A stretch of 64,000 nucleotides of DNA from Engelhardtia mirabilis (lineage in GTDB: Bacteria > Planctomycetota > UBA1135 > GCA-002686595): assembly GCF_007748095.1 (NCBI RefSeq), contig NZ_CP036287.1, positions 5,146,001 to 5,210,000 on the forward strand. The letters are read 5' to 3'. The notes below the pieces were generated by a model. The model was not told where the DNA came from and did no database searches. It saw nothing but the letters and a program-made list of their open reading frames with translations. The translations under genes were made by a program, and so were the position numbers. Numbering within the stretch: the stretch's first letter is position 1; each line of letters opens with the position of its first letter. Of this stretch, positions 42,423 to 56,394 are shown in pieces.

Positions 42423-42824
42423 TGTCCTGCGAACGGGGTGGTGTCGGGCGAGCGCTCAGCGGAGAGCGGTCGGTCGACGGGTTGATCGTCTGTGCCGGTT
42501 CGACCAGGTGGTCCGAGGATCGGACCGAGACGCCTGGCCACGCGGCGTTGAACGTGGGGGGTGAGGCCGACTGGTCGACGATCGCGCAGGGCGGATCGAG
42601 TCAATCGGGGGGGTCTGGTTGTCGTCGCCCTTCGGAGCGGTGCTCCTGGGGCGACTTGCTCCCCGCGAGGAGCGGCCCCCCGAAGGGGACCATTGACCCC
42701 CTCGCTCGAGGAGGTCGCGCGGGTCTCGGCGGCCGAACCCTCGCGTCGCTGTGCGGCGCTCAGGTGAGGCGAATCCAACGCTGCGACTCACCCCTCGAAG
42801 GGGCGCTTGCAGCGCTCGAGGCGG
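42423..42824. other. Unusually long gap between rpsJ and rplC
   Basis: About 400 bases in the middle of the S10 cluster. A compound hairpin (42793-42821; CCTCGA/TCGAGG outside GCGCT/AGCGC) begins 4 nt after the rpsJ stop on the minus strand. A smaller CCCC-CGAA-GGGG hairpin and an imperfect GACC...GGTC one are near 42675-42717. TTGACT on the minus strand at about 42600 lacks a good -10. No gene was recognised. Confidence 0.5.
42793..42821 (-). terminator. Hairpin directly after rpsJ
   Basis: CCTCGA (42793-42798) and TCGAGG (42816-42821) enclose an inner GCGCT/AGCGC stem. It lies 4-32 nt past the rpsJ stop with no U-tract, so it may be an attenuator or RNA-protecting structure between rpsJ and rplC. 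Confidence 0.5.
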
Positions 42825-43130
42825 TCAGGCCTTGATGCGGATGTCGACGCCGGCGGGCATGTTGAGGCTACTCAGAGCGTCGACCGTTTGACTGGTGGGC
42901 TCCGAGATGTAGATCAGTCGTTTGTGGGTCCGGATCTCGAACTGCTCCCGCGACTTCTTGTCGATGAAGGGCGAGCGCAGAACGGTGTAGCGCTCGATCC
43001 GCGTCGGCAGCGGGATCGGCCCGTTGACGAGAGCGCCGGTCCGCTTGGCCGTCTCCACGATGTCGGCGGCCGACGTGTCGAGCGCCTCGTGGTCGTAGGC
43101 CTCCATGCGGATTTGAATGCGGTCGCTCAT
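42825..43130 (-). CDS. rpsJ: 30S ribosomal protein uS10
   Basis: A 101-aa protein, also NusE in antitermination complexes. IQIRMEAYDHEALDTSAADIVETAKRTGALVNGPIPLPTRIERYTVLRSPFIDKKSREQFEIRTHKRLIYI is conserved. It is preceded by its own promoter (43253-43281) located after fusA. Confidence 0.98.
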   Translation of the reverse strand: MSDRIQIRMEAYDHEALDTSAADIVETAKRTGALVNGPIPLPTRIERYTVLRSPFIDKKSREQFEIRTHKRLIYISEPTSQTVDALSSLNMPAGVDIRIKA

Positions 43131-43252
43131 CGGCGGGGGGGGCGGGACCGAGGAACTCGGTCCGATCGTCGGGGGTCTAGCTGGGTACAGACAGAAGTCC
43201 GGGGCGACCCACAGACTCGCTGCAGGGCGCCCTCCGGGCGAAACGGGCGGAG

Positions 43253-43281
43253 ATGGTAGCAGCGACCCCCAGGGCGGTCAA
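43253..43281 (-). promoter_or_regulatory. Sigma70 promoter of the S10 operon
   Basis: On the minus strand TTGACC (43281-43276) and TACCAT (43258-43253) are 17 nt apart, between the fusA stop and rpsJ. The sequence around the -10 (TACCATCTCC) is nearly identical to that of the tRNA-tuf promoter at 62446-62473. Confidence 0.8.
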
Positions 43282-43380
43282 CGTGGCTGCCGGGCCTTTT
43301 TGTCGGGGAGTGCCCGGAAGGGTCCGAGGAGTTGCGGGAGCACTCCCCCGACCGTTCTGGAGGCCAGCCCCGACGGACGC

Positions 43381-45432
43381 TCACCACGACAGGCCCAAGG
43401 CCTCGAGCTCAGAGGCCGGCACGGGCCTGAAACCGGCCGGCTTGAGGCTGAACTGGGCTCGCCCCTGGGACAGGGAGCGCAGCTCGGTGGAGAAGCCGGA
43501 CATCGCTGCGAGCCGGGCGCGACCACTGATCACCTGCCAGGTGCCCTCCCCCACGGATTCGCCGATGCTTGCGCGCTGGCTCTTCATGAGCGCGAGCGCC
43601 GATCCGGCGTAGTTGGCAGGCGTCCGCACCTCGAGGTCGACCATCGGCTCGAGCAACTCGACCGATACCCCCTGCATGGCTTCCCGGGCGGCGATCGAGG
43701 CGCATTGACCGAGTGCGTGCTCGGCCCCATCGGCGAGCTCCGCCCTAGCCACCAGGATTCTCATCCTGGAGTCGATCAACGGGAATCCGAAGCGCGGGCC
43801 CACCTGAGCCAGGCGTCGCAGGTTGGCCTCGACGGACTCTCGCAGGTGGGCCGCCAGCTCGACCCCCGGGGCCCAGTCGATGGTCAAGCGTCCGGAGGTC
43901 GGGTCGGGGGCGAGCTCGATCTCGAGCAGGCCCTTCAGACGCCGGGCCCCCGCCTCGCGCTCGACTTCGGCCCGCCCTCGAGCACTGGTCAGGACCGCCT
44001 CCCGGTAGGCCACGCTGGGGACTCCGAAGCGGGCCTTGATCCCGAATTGCTCCCGCAGGCGGTTCTCGACCACCTCCAGATGCAGCTCCCCCATGCCCGA
44101 GACCTGGTACTGCCCGGTCTCGGCGTCCACGAGGACCCGCAGGGTCGGGTCTTCGCGCCCGAGGCGGGCCAGAGAGTCCGCCAAGACGGCCCGGTCGATC
44201 TCGCGCTCGGGCTCGACGATTGCCGTGAGCACCGGCTCGGAGAAAGTCTGGGACTCGAGCACCAAGCCCGGCGCCGTACCGCAAAGAGTGTCGCCCGTGG
44301 TCGCACCGACGGTGTCCGGCAGAGCCACGATCTCGCCCGGGCCGGCCGCGTAGACCTCGTGGGTGCTGTCGGCGTGCAGGCGGTAGAGCGCCTCGACCGG
44401 CAGGTGAGTGGCGAGCCGAGGAATCCACAGACGGGCCCCGCGCTCGATGATCCCCGCATAGACGCGCACGAAGAGCAGCGGCGGACCACCATCCAGGGAC
44501 TGCACCTTGAAGACGAGGGCGCAGACGTCGGCGAGCGGATCGGGCGGGACCAGATGTGGAGAACCATCGGAGAGGAACTCCGCCCGAGGGGGCTCGCGGT
44601 CGTCGGGTCCGGGCAGAAACTCCACCACCGCGTCAAGCAGGCGCTGCATCCCGATGTTCCGCAACGCAGCCCCGCACAGCACCGGCTGAAGCTCGCCGGC
44701 AAGGGTGGCTCGGCGAACGGCGGCGACCAGGGTGGCCCGATCGGGACGACGGTCTGCAGCCAGGTCGTCGAGAACCGCCTCGTCCATCTCCGCCAGTCGC
44801 TCGACAAGCTCGGCATGCAGGACACCGGCCTCGTCGGCAACCTCCGGGGGAAGCTCGATGCGGGACTCACGACCCTGGGCGTCGTAGACCCACGCGGTCA
44901 GGTCCAGCAGGTCCACCACCCCGCGCAGGTCCGGCCCTTCGCCCAGGGGGTAGTGCACCGGCAAGGCCTCGACCTCTAGCCGCGCCTCCAGGTCGGCCAC
45001 CGCCACCAAGTAGTCGGCTCCCGGACGGTCGCACTGGTTGACCAGGGTGATGGTGGGCACGCCGAAACGCCGGGCCTGACGCCATACGGCTTCGGACTGC
45101 GCCTGCACCCCGCCGATCGCACTGAGCACCAACACCGCACCGTCCAGGACGCGCAGGCAGCGCTCGACCTCGACCGTGAAGTCCACGTGCCCGGGGGTGT
45201 CGATCAGATTGAGCAGGTGATCGCGCCAGGGCAGGCAGGTCGCCGCAGCCGTGATCGTGATCCCGCGCCGGCGCTCCTCCGGCATCCAGTCGAGCACGGT
45301 GGACCCTTCGTGAACCTCCCCGAATCGCGCCTCAACGCCTGAGAAGTAGAGCAGGCGCTCGGACACCGTGGTCTTGCCCGCATCGATGTGCGCGACGATA
45401 CCGATGTTGCGAAGCGCGCTGAGCTCGACCAC
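43381..45432 (-). CDS. fusA: Elongation factor G (divergent form)
   Basis: A 683-aa translocation GTPase in the usual str position. It has G1 AHIDAGKTT (14-22), switch I EERRRGITI (52-60), G3 DTPGHVDF (78-85) and domains II-V (TLRVLVDAETGQYQVSGMGELHLEVV; a domain IV/V GxxxSVGEGTW-like end). G4 is NQCD (132-135) instead of NKxD, so the usual Lys that packs on the guanine is missing. The sequence is more divergent than EF-G1. It recalls the spdEFG group of spirochaetes, planctomycetes and deltaproteobacteria, in which translocation and recycling are split. The start is GTG 45432, 9 nt after the tsr3-like stop. Confidence 0.93.
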   Translation of the reverse strand: MVELSALRNIGIVAHIDAGKTTVSERLLYFSGVEARFGEVHEGSTVLDWMPEERRRGITITAAATCLPWRDHLLNLIDTPGHVDFTVEVERCLRVLDGAVLVLSAIGGVQAQSEAVWRQARRFGVPTITLVNQCDRPGADYLVAVADLEARLEVEALPVHYPLGEGPDLRGVVDLLDLTAWVYDAQGRESRIELPPEVADEAGVLHAELVERLAEMDEAVLDDLAADRRPDRATLVAAVRRATLAGELQPVLCGAALRNIGMQRLLDAVVEFLPGPDDREPPRAEFLSDGSPHLVPPDPLADVCALVFKVQSLDGGPPLLFVRVYAGIIERGARLWIPRLATHLPVEALYRLHADSTHEVYAAGPGEIVALPDTVGATTGDTLCGTAPGLVLESQTFSEPVLTAIVEPEREIDRAVLADSLARLGREDPTLRVLVDAETGQYQVSGMGELHLEVVENRLREQFGIKARFGVPSVAYREAVLTSARGRAEVEREAGARRLKGLLEIELAPDPTSGRLTIDWAPGVELAAHLRESVEANLRRLAQVGPRFGFPLIDSRMRILVARAELADGAEHALGQCASIAAREAMQGVSVELLEPMVDLEVRTPANYAGSALALMKSQRASIGESVGEGTWQVISGRARLAAMSGFSTELRSLSQGRAQFSLKPAGFRPVPASELEALGLSW

Positions 45433-45441
45433 CGCCGGAGA

Positions 45442-45894
45442 TTAGCCCGCCAACTCTGGATTCAGGTCGAGGAACTCCCGCGCGAAGTGGTAGCCCTCGA
45501 GTAGCTGCGGGTCCGCATGACCCAGGAAGTGGCAGGCCGCGAAGAGGGCCTCGATCGACGCAAGGCCCGCCTCCGGATCGTCAAAAGTCCGACTACGGCG
45601 AGGGTAGGCGGTGCGCATCGGCGGCAGGGACCTCGCTACGGGGTGCCCCACCACGGTCGAGCGCAGGGCGGCCAGTCGGCGCCAGCTGGAGTCGATCAGG
45701 AACAGCCTTCGACCCCGATCCGACTCCCCCAGCTCGGGTGCCGCCGGATCCAGCAGCACTCGGTCCCCGACGTCCAACCGTAGGTCGGGCCGGTAGCTCA
45801 CGAAGCGAACCCCCTCCAAGGCACGCAAGGGCGCGAGAGAGCACCGCTTCCACGACTCCTTCGGGTCGCGCAGAATCAAGATGTCGCGCTGCAT
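45442..45894 (-). CDS. Tsr3/DUF367-like protein, probable rRNA-modifying enzyme
   Basis: The 150-aa protein resembles the SAM-binding SPOUT-like Tsr3 (Ribo_biogen_C/DUF367) that transfers an aminocarboxypropyl group to helix 31 of small-subunit rRNA in yeast and archaea. Visible matches are RDPKESWKRCSL (N-terminal DPKKC-like), LLDPAAPELGESDRGR, LFLIDSSWRRL (DCSW motif, 68-74), a basic ARSLPPMRTAYPRRSRTF stretch, GLASIEALFAACHFLGHAD and a C-terminal HFAREFLDLNPEL (WGxxFLxLN-like). There is no N-terminal Fer4-like domain. It has a perfect GGAGGTGA ribosome site and is 9 nt from fusA. A DTW-type tRNA acp enzyme is the alternative. Function is by similarity only. Confidence 0.72.
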   Translation of the reverse strand: MQRDILILRDPKESWKRCSLAPLRALEGVRFVSYRPDLRLDVGDRVLLDPAAPELGESDRGRRLFLIDSSWRRLAALRSTVVGHPVARSLPPMRTAYPRRSRTFDDPEAGLASIEALFAACHFLGHADPQLLEGYHFAREFLDLNPELAG

Positions 45895-45897
45895 CGG

Positions 45898-45905
45898 TCA
45901 CCTCC
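45898..45905 (-). promoter_or_regulatory. Perfect Shine-Dalgarno of the tsr3-like gene
   Basis: GGAGGTGA lies 3 nt upstream of the ATG at 45894, fully complementary to the 16S 3' end. Most neighbouring genes have weak or no such site, so this small gene seems well translated. Confidence 0.85.
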
Positions 45906-46009
45906 CATCCTCCCCTCTTTCACGCCGGCTGCCCCCGAACGAGCCAGGGCCGCGCCCTCTGGAGGATCGCGGCCCTGACCTTGGTCTCAGCTCCACCGGC
46001 CTGCTCGCC

Positions 46010-46275
46010 CCAACGGCGCCAGCCATTGGGCCAACCACACTTTCGCGCGCACTAGCGAGCCCGCTCCAACGGCGCCAGCCGTTCGGCCGACCACACTTTC
46101 GCGCGCGCTAGCGAGCCCGCTCCAACGGCGCCAGCCGTTGGGCCAACCACACTTTCGCGCGCACTAGCGAGCCCGCTCCAACGGCGCCAGCCGTTGGGCC
46201 AACAACACTTTCGCGCGCACTAGCGAGCCCGCTCCAACGGCACCAGCCGTTGGGCCAACCACACTTTCGCTCGCA

Positions 46276-46283
<8 letters not shown>
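46010..46283. repeat. Five tandem 56-bp repeats between rpsG and the tsr3-like gene
   Basis: Units start at 46010, 46066, 46122, 46178 and 46234; the last is 50 bp. Each contains CCAACGG-CGCCAG-CCGTTGG, able to form a 7-bp hairpin, and a CTTTCGCGCGCACTAGCGAG block able to form a second. Copies differ at only a few bases. In the rpsG-proximal copy the second hairpin is perfect (46265-46288, 10-bp stem TTTCGCTCGC) with the rpsG stop codon in its loop. A probable transcript of rpsG-tsr3-fusA would carry all five. This accounts for most of the 45895-46275 gap. Confidence 0.95.
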
Positions 46284-46752
<469 letters not shown>

Positions 46753-46790
46753 CGTTGATTCTCAGATCGCGCGGCGTTGGCCGACGTCGG

Positions 46791-47165
<375 letters not shown>

Positions 47166-47299
47166 CAGAGAGTCTTGAATCGGCGGGTCTGAGAAGCCTG
47201 GGGGGCCTTCCGCGCTGGAAGGTCAGGGCCCCACGGCGGCTGCCGCCGGTGGATGGTCTAGTGGTCGTCGGTCAGCTCTGGCCGACGGACGGGCGGAGC

Positions 47300-47327
47300 A
47301 TTCTAGGGATCTGTGATTCGCCGTCAA
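47300..47327 (-). promoter_or_regulatory. Sigma70 promoter of the str operon
   Basis: On the minus strand TTGACG (47327-47322) and TAGAAT (47305-47300) are 16 nt apart, about 135 nt upstream of rpsL. It is one of the best promoter matches in the window. Confidence 0.82.
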
Positions 47328-47382
47328 GGACGGCGCTGGACTCGGTCCAGCTCCGGGTTAGCTCGGCGTCCGCCGGCGGCCC

Positions 47383-47399
47383 CGGAGCCATCGGCTCCG
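47383..47399 (-). terminator. Hairpin after rpoC
   Basis: CGGAGCC-ATC-GGCTCCG, 7 bp with a 3-nt loop, about 50 nt past the rpoC stop and upstream of the rpsL promoter on the minus strand. No U-tract. Confidence 0.4.
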
Positions 47400-47448
47400 A
47401 CCGCGCGATGGGCGGCCGGACCCGATCGGGGGTCAGTCGTGGACGGGA

Positions 47449-51834
<4,386 letters not shown>

Positions 51835-51846
51835 GGCGAGGTGCCC

Positions 51847-54800
51847 CTAGAGGGTGGCCTTCTTCTGGAGTTCGATGTTGAGGCCGAGACCCTTGATCTC
51901 GTTGCAAAGCACTTCGAAGGAGACCGGCGTACCGGGTTCCAAGATGTTCAGGCCCTTGACCATCGATTCGTAGATCTTGGTCCGGCCATCGACATCGTCC
52001 GACTTGACGGTCAGGAGTTCCTGCAGGATGGCCGCGGCGCCGTAGGCCTCGAGGGCCCAGACTTCCATCTCCCCGAAGCGCTGGCCGCCGAAGCGGGCCT
52101 TGCCCCCCAGCGGCTGCTGGGTGATCAGCGAGTAGGGGCCGGTTGCCCGAGCGTGCACCTTCTCGTCAACGAGGTGGTGCAGCTTCAGCATGTACATGAC
52201 ACCGACGGTGACGTCCTGCTCGAAGCGCGAGCCCGAGCGGCCGTCGTAGAGTGCGAACTTGCCGGTGGTCGGCAGGCCAGCCTCCTCGAGCGCAGCTTCG
52301 ATCTCGAATTCCTTCGCGCCGTCGAAGGCGGGAGTGTGGAAGCGCACGCCGAGCTTCTTGCCCGCGAGACCCAGGTGGGTCTCGAGGATCTGGCCCACGT
52401 TCATCCGGCTCGGCACACCGAGCGGGTTGAGCACGATGTCGACGGGCGTACCGTCCTCCATGTACGGCATGTCCTCCTCGGGGAGGATCTTCGACACCAC
52501 ACCCTTGTTGCCGTGGCGGCCGGCCATCTTGTCCCCCACTGAGAGGTGACGCTTGGTGGCGACGTAGACCTTGACCATCTCGAGCACGCCGGTGGGCAGC
52601 TCGTCACCTCGGCTGAGGCGGTTGACGACCTTGTTCTTCTCGCTCTCGCGGTTCTCGATGCGGGCCTGGAACTCGTTGATGGCGCGCAGGGTTCGATCGC
52701 GAACGTCCTTCTCCGTGACGTCGTCCGCCGCCGCCATGCACAGCAGCTTGATGCGCTTGAGTTCGTCGAAGGTCGCGGTGTCGTCGAACACGACCGGCTG
52801 CCCGGTTTGCGTATCCATCACATCGGCACCGAGGGCGACGACGACCTCCTTGAGCATCGAGGCCGTGTAGTCGCGGAAGGCCCGCAGGAAGTCCTTCTCG
52901 GCGTCCCGGATCTGCCCGAGCACCTTGGTGCGCTCGATGTCGGTCAAGTTGACGCGGCGCGAGAACTTCTGCGCGTCGATCACGACCCCGGTGGTGCCGG
53001 GGGGCATGGTCAGCGAGGCGTTCTTCACGTCTACGCCGGCCCGACCGAAGATCGCGTGCAGCAGCTTCTCTTCCGGAGTGAGCTCGCTCTTGCTCTTGGG
53101 TGCGACCTTGCCGACGAGGATGTCGCCGGCTTCGACGTAGGTCCCGATGCGCACGATGCCGCTCTCGTCGAGCTGGCCGAGAGCCTTCTCGCCGACGTTG
53201 GGGATGTCGCGGGTGAACTCTTCCTTGCCGAGCTTGGTCTCCCGAATCTCGACCTCGTACTCCTCGATGTGGATCGAGGTGAAGACGTCCTCGCGCACCA
53301 GGCGGTCGGAAACGAGGATCGCGTCCTCGTAGTTGAAGCCGTCCCAGGTCATGAAGGCCACGACCAGGTTCCGACCGAGCGCCAGCTCACCGAGGTGAGT
53401 CGCCGCTCCGTCGGCCAGCAGGTCGCCGGCCTTGACCTCTTGCCCCTCCACCACCCGCGGGCGGTGATTCTGGGCGGTGCGCTCATTGAGACCGCGGTAC
53501 TTCGTCAGGCGATACTCCTCGTCGTCGACCAGGATCACCTGGCTATCGACGTAGGTCACCGTGCCGGCCTGCTTGGCCCGCATCATCATCTCGGAGTTCG
53601 CCGCGACGATCTCCTCCATGCCCGTACCGACGATCGGCGGGTCGGTCCGCAACAGCGGAACGGCCTGACGCTGCATGTTCGAGCCCATCAGCGCCCGGTT
53701 GGCGTCGTCGTGCTCTAGGAACGGGATCAGCGCCGCGGAGACACCGACGATCTGCTTCGGGGAAACGTCAACGTAGTCGACCTCCTTCGGATCGACCTCG
53801 TAGTTGTCGCCGTCGCGCCGCACCAGCACCCGGGTGCCCGTCAGCTTGCCCTCGGCGCCGAGCGCAGCGTCTGCGGGGGCAATGACCTTGCCGACTTCTT
53901 CGTCCGCTCGCAGGTAGACCACCTCTTCCGTCAGGTCGCCGTTGTTGACCTTGCGGTAGGGCGAGCAGAGGAAGCCGTAGTCGTCCAGCTTCGAGTAGAG
54001 AGCCAAGGACGAGATCAGACCGATGTTCGAGCCTTCCGGCGTCTCGATCGGGCAGAGGCGGCCATAGTGCGACAGGTGCACGTCGCGCACGTCGAAGCCG
54101 GCGCGCTTGCGGTTCAGACCACCCGGCCCGAGGGCCGAGAGACGACGCTCGTGCGTCAACTGGCTCAGCGGGTTGGTCTGGTCGACGACCTGGCTGAGCT
54201 CACCCCGACCGAAGAAGTACTCGACGGCGCTCGAGAAGGTCTTCGAGTTGATCAGGTTGCGCGGCGAGATGCTGTCGGGGCTCTCCAGGTTCATTCGCTC
54301 CTGGGCAGTCCGACGCAGCTTGAGCAGGCCCTTGCGGAACTCCTCACCGGCCAGCTCGGCGATCGTGCGCACGCGCCGGTTGCCGAGGTTGTCGATGTCG
54401 TCCAACTCGCCGGTGCCGTTACGCAGCGACAGCAGGTACTTGATCGAGTTGACGATGTCCTCGGGCTGCAGGACCTGAGTCTCTTCGGGGATGTCCTGAT
54501 TGAACTTGCGGTTCAGGCGGAAGCGCCCGACACGACCGAGGCGGTAGCGCTGGCTGTCGAAGAACTTCTCGTGGAAGAGTTCGCGCGCCTTCTCGAGCTG
54601 CGCGGGGTTGCCCGGGCGCAGGCGGCTGTAGATCTTGATCAGCGAATCCTCGTGGGACTCGCAGGGATCGTCGGCCAGGGAGTTCAGGATCAGCGGATCC
54701 AGCTCGTCCGGCGACTCGGAGATGATCTCGACCTGGGCCAGCTCGGAGGCTGCGATCTCGATCGCGGCCGACTCGGAAATCTGTGTTCCTGAGGGAACCA

Positions 54801-55557
54801 GCACTTCGCCGGTCTTGAGCACGACCACGTCGCCCACCGCGTAGTGCCCGGTGAGGGCCTTGGCGAAGGCGTTCTCAGTCTGCGTCTTGCCCTTCTTCTG
54901 GATCTTCGTCTTGTAGAAGTGGCGCAGGATCTGCTGGTCGGTTCCGAGGTTCTCGTCCAGAGCGCGCAGCAGCGTCGTGGCCGAGAACTTGCCCGACTGG
55001 TCGATGCGGACCGTCAGCAGGTCCTTCTTGGTCACGTTCAGCTCGATCCACGAGCCGCGCTCGGGGATGATCCAGCAGCTGTGCAGCTTCTTGTCGATCG
55101 TCGACGCATCGACCGAAAAGTCGACGCCCGGCGAGCGGTGGAGCTGGCTGACGATGACCCGCTCGGAGCCATTGATGATGAACTCGCCGCCCCCGATCAT
55201 GATCGGGATCTCACCGAGGTAGACCTCTTCCTCGACCGGCTCCGGCTTGACCAACCGCAGTCGGACCTTGAAGGGGTACCCGAAGGTGAGTCGGAGCTTG
55301 CGACACTCGTCGATCGTGTAGCGCGGGCGCCCCAACTCGTAGCCGACGTACTCGAGGCACATCGTCTTGTCGTACGAGAAAATCGGGAACACCTCCCGCA
55401 GCAGGGCTTCGAGCCCGAGGTCGTCCCGTCCCCCTTGGGGGACCTCGACCATCAGGAACTCGTGGTAGGCCTTGCGCTGGATCTCGACGAGGTCGGGGAC
55501 TTCGACGATGTCCTTGTAGCGGGCGAACTTGCGGACGGGATTCTTCGTCGTCGTCAT
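51847..55557 (-). CDS. rpoB: RNA polymerase beta subunit
   Basis: A 1236-aa subunit, from ATG 55557; an in-frame GTG at 55590 would add 11 unlikely residues. The rifampicin pocket is GELSQVVDQTNPLSQLTHERRLSALGPGGL, with wild-type residues by eye. GRLCPIETPEGSNIGLISSLALYSKLDDYGFL, KLTHYVDQ-type lobes and the C-terminal GKARFGGQRFGEMEVWALEAYGAAAILQELLTVKSDDVDGR are conserved. A promoter at about 56276-56305 implies an untranslated leader of around 700 nt. Confidence 0.98.
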   Translation of the reverse strand: MTTTKNPVRKFARYKDIVEVPDLVEIQRKAYHEFLMVEVPQGGRDDLGLEALLREVFPIFSYDKTMCLEYVGYELGRPRYTIDECRKLRLTFGYPFKVRLRLVKPEPVEEEVYLGEIPIMIGGGEFIINGSERVIVSQLHRSPGVDFSVDASTIDKKLHSCWIIPERGSWIELNVTKKDLLTVRIDQSGKFSATTLLRALDENLGTDQQILRHFYKTKIQKKGKTQTENAFAKALTGHYAVGDVVVLKTGEVLVPSGTQISESAAIEIAASELAQVEIISESPDELDPLILNSLADDPCESHEDSLIKIYSRLRPGNPAQLEKARELFHEKFFDSQRYRLGRVGRFRLNRKFNQDIPEETQVLQPEDIVNSIKYLLSLRNGTGELDDIDNLGNRRVRTIAELAGEEFRKGLLKLRRTAQERMNLESPDSISPRNLINSKTFSSAVEYFFGRGELSQVVDQTNPLSQLTHERRLSALGPGGLNRKRAGFDVRDVHLSHYGRLCPIETPEGSNIGLISSLALYSKLDDYGFLCSPYRKVNNGDLTEEVVYLRADEEVGKVIAPADAALGAEGKLTGTRVLVRRDGDNYEVDPKEVDYVDVSPKQIVGVSAALIPFLEHDDANRALMGSNMQRQAVPLLRTDPPIVGTGMEEIVAANSEMMMRAKQAGTVTYVDSQVILVDDEEYRLTKYRGLNERTAQNHRPRVVEGQEVKAGDLLADGAATHLGELALGRNLVVAFMTWDGFNYEDAILVSDRLVREDVFTSIHIEEYEVEIRETKLGKEEFTRDIPNVGEKALGQLDESGIVRIGTYVEAGDILVGKVAPKSKSELTPEEKLLHAIFGRAGVDVKNASLTMPPGTTGVVIDAQKFSRRVNLTDIERTKVLGQIRDAEKDFLRAFRDYTASMLKEVVVALGADVMDTQTGQPVVFDDTATFDELKRIKLLCMAAADDVTEKDVRDRTLRAINEFQARIENRESEKNKVVNRLSRGDELPTGVLEMVKVYVATKRHLSVGDKMAGRHGNKGVVSKILPEEDMPYMEDGTPVDIVLNPLGVPSRMNVGQILETHLGLAGKKLGVRFHTPAFDGAKEFEIEAALEEAGLPTTGKFALYDGRSGSRFEQDVTVGVMYMLKLHHLVDEKVHARATGPYSLITQQPLGGKARFGGQRFGEMEVWALEAYGAAAILQELLTVKSDDVDGRTKIYESMVKGLNILEPGTPVSFEVLCNEIKGLGLNIELQKKATL

Positions 55558-56275
55558 CGATGTCGCTCGGGTCGGCGCCGGGGTCCCCACAGGGACGCAC
55601 CGGCAGCGCCGCTCGAAACTGGACAGCTCGAGTGTGAGTTGCCGCTGGATGGATGCGCCGACCCCGGATGGGGAAGGCGTTTTGGTGCTCGAAGCCGATG
55701 GGCCCGAGTCGCTGCGGCAGTGGCGGCTCGGATGCGGGCTCGGCTGGAGCGCCTGGTCAGGTCCTTCGCCGGGAAGCCATGGTCGACGAGGTCGACGATG
55801 GCCGGAGCGGGGCGGGGACTCAGTGGGCTGTGGATGGCGAGTAGGTCACCGGGAACGATCTCCGGTGTCCTGGGTCGATTGAGTCGGGCTGTCTTCCGCG
55901 CACTGAGATTCAGGAGCGGGATCGGGTCGGGTCGGACGGTCAGCGCGGACCAGCCGAGAGTGGGCACCCAAGATCGGGGCTGTTGACGCGGGGAAGTCCC
56001 CACCGATGATCCAAGGTGCCTCGGGAGACGCCTTGTCGGCGTTGCAGGGAGGCTCGGGCAGAGGTGCGGACCGATTGCGCCACGGCCGATAGGACCGTGT
56101 GGCCGAGAGAATCAAGCCCCTGGCGACTCCGAGCGCGAAGCCCCGGCGGGACTCGTCGAAGAGGTCCGAAGAGGGCCCATCGATAGACAGACCTTCGAAG
56201 CCCCACTTCGGCCGTATCCCACCCGCGCGACACGCTCGCACGGCACGGGCGTACCGCGACCAGCGTGAGCGGGAT

Positions 56276-56305
56276 GGAATAGCACTCAGGACCGTCGACA
56301 GTCAA
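56276..56305 (-). promoter_or_regulatory. Possible rpoB promoter
   Basis: On the minus strand TTGACT (56305-56300) and TATTCC (56281-56276) are 18 nt apart. It lies downstream of the hairpin that follows rplL. Confidence 0.6.
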
Positions 56306-56342
56306 TGCCGCAGACGATCCTAGCGTCCCAAAGTCGCCCCCG

Positions 56343-56360
56343 GAGCGCCCGAGGGCGCCC
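56343..56360 (-). terminator. Hairpin after rplL
   Basis: GCGCCC-GA-GGGCGC with extra flanking G/C pairs, about 40 nt past the rplL stop. It precedes the rpoB promoter and could attenuate readthrough, as the rplL-rpoB attenuator does in E. coli. Confidence 0.45.
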
Positions 56361-56394
56361 CGAGATTGGGCCCGGAGACCTCCGACCTGGTCGA

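Larger units (their letters stand above)
55558..56394. other. Long leader region between rplL and rpoB
   Basis: About 840 bases without a supported gene. From the rplL side it holds a GC hairpin (56343-56360) and a possible sigma70 promoter (56276-56305). The remaining roughly 700 nt would be an rpoBC leader. Open frames of about 120-130 codons exist here on the minus strand but lack recognisable motifs or ribosome sites. I recognise no riboswitch or known leader fold. Confidence 0.55.

Noticed and set aside
42423..42824. A missing small ribosomal gene in the rpsJ-rplC gap
   Set aside because: I looked for tuf remnants, uL30, uS14 and bL36-type motifs in all frames and saw none.
55846..56241. 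A 131-codon open frame in the rplL-rpoB gap
   Set aside because: No recognisable motif, no ribosome site and composition like the surrounding non-coding DNA. It overlaps other equally long frames.
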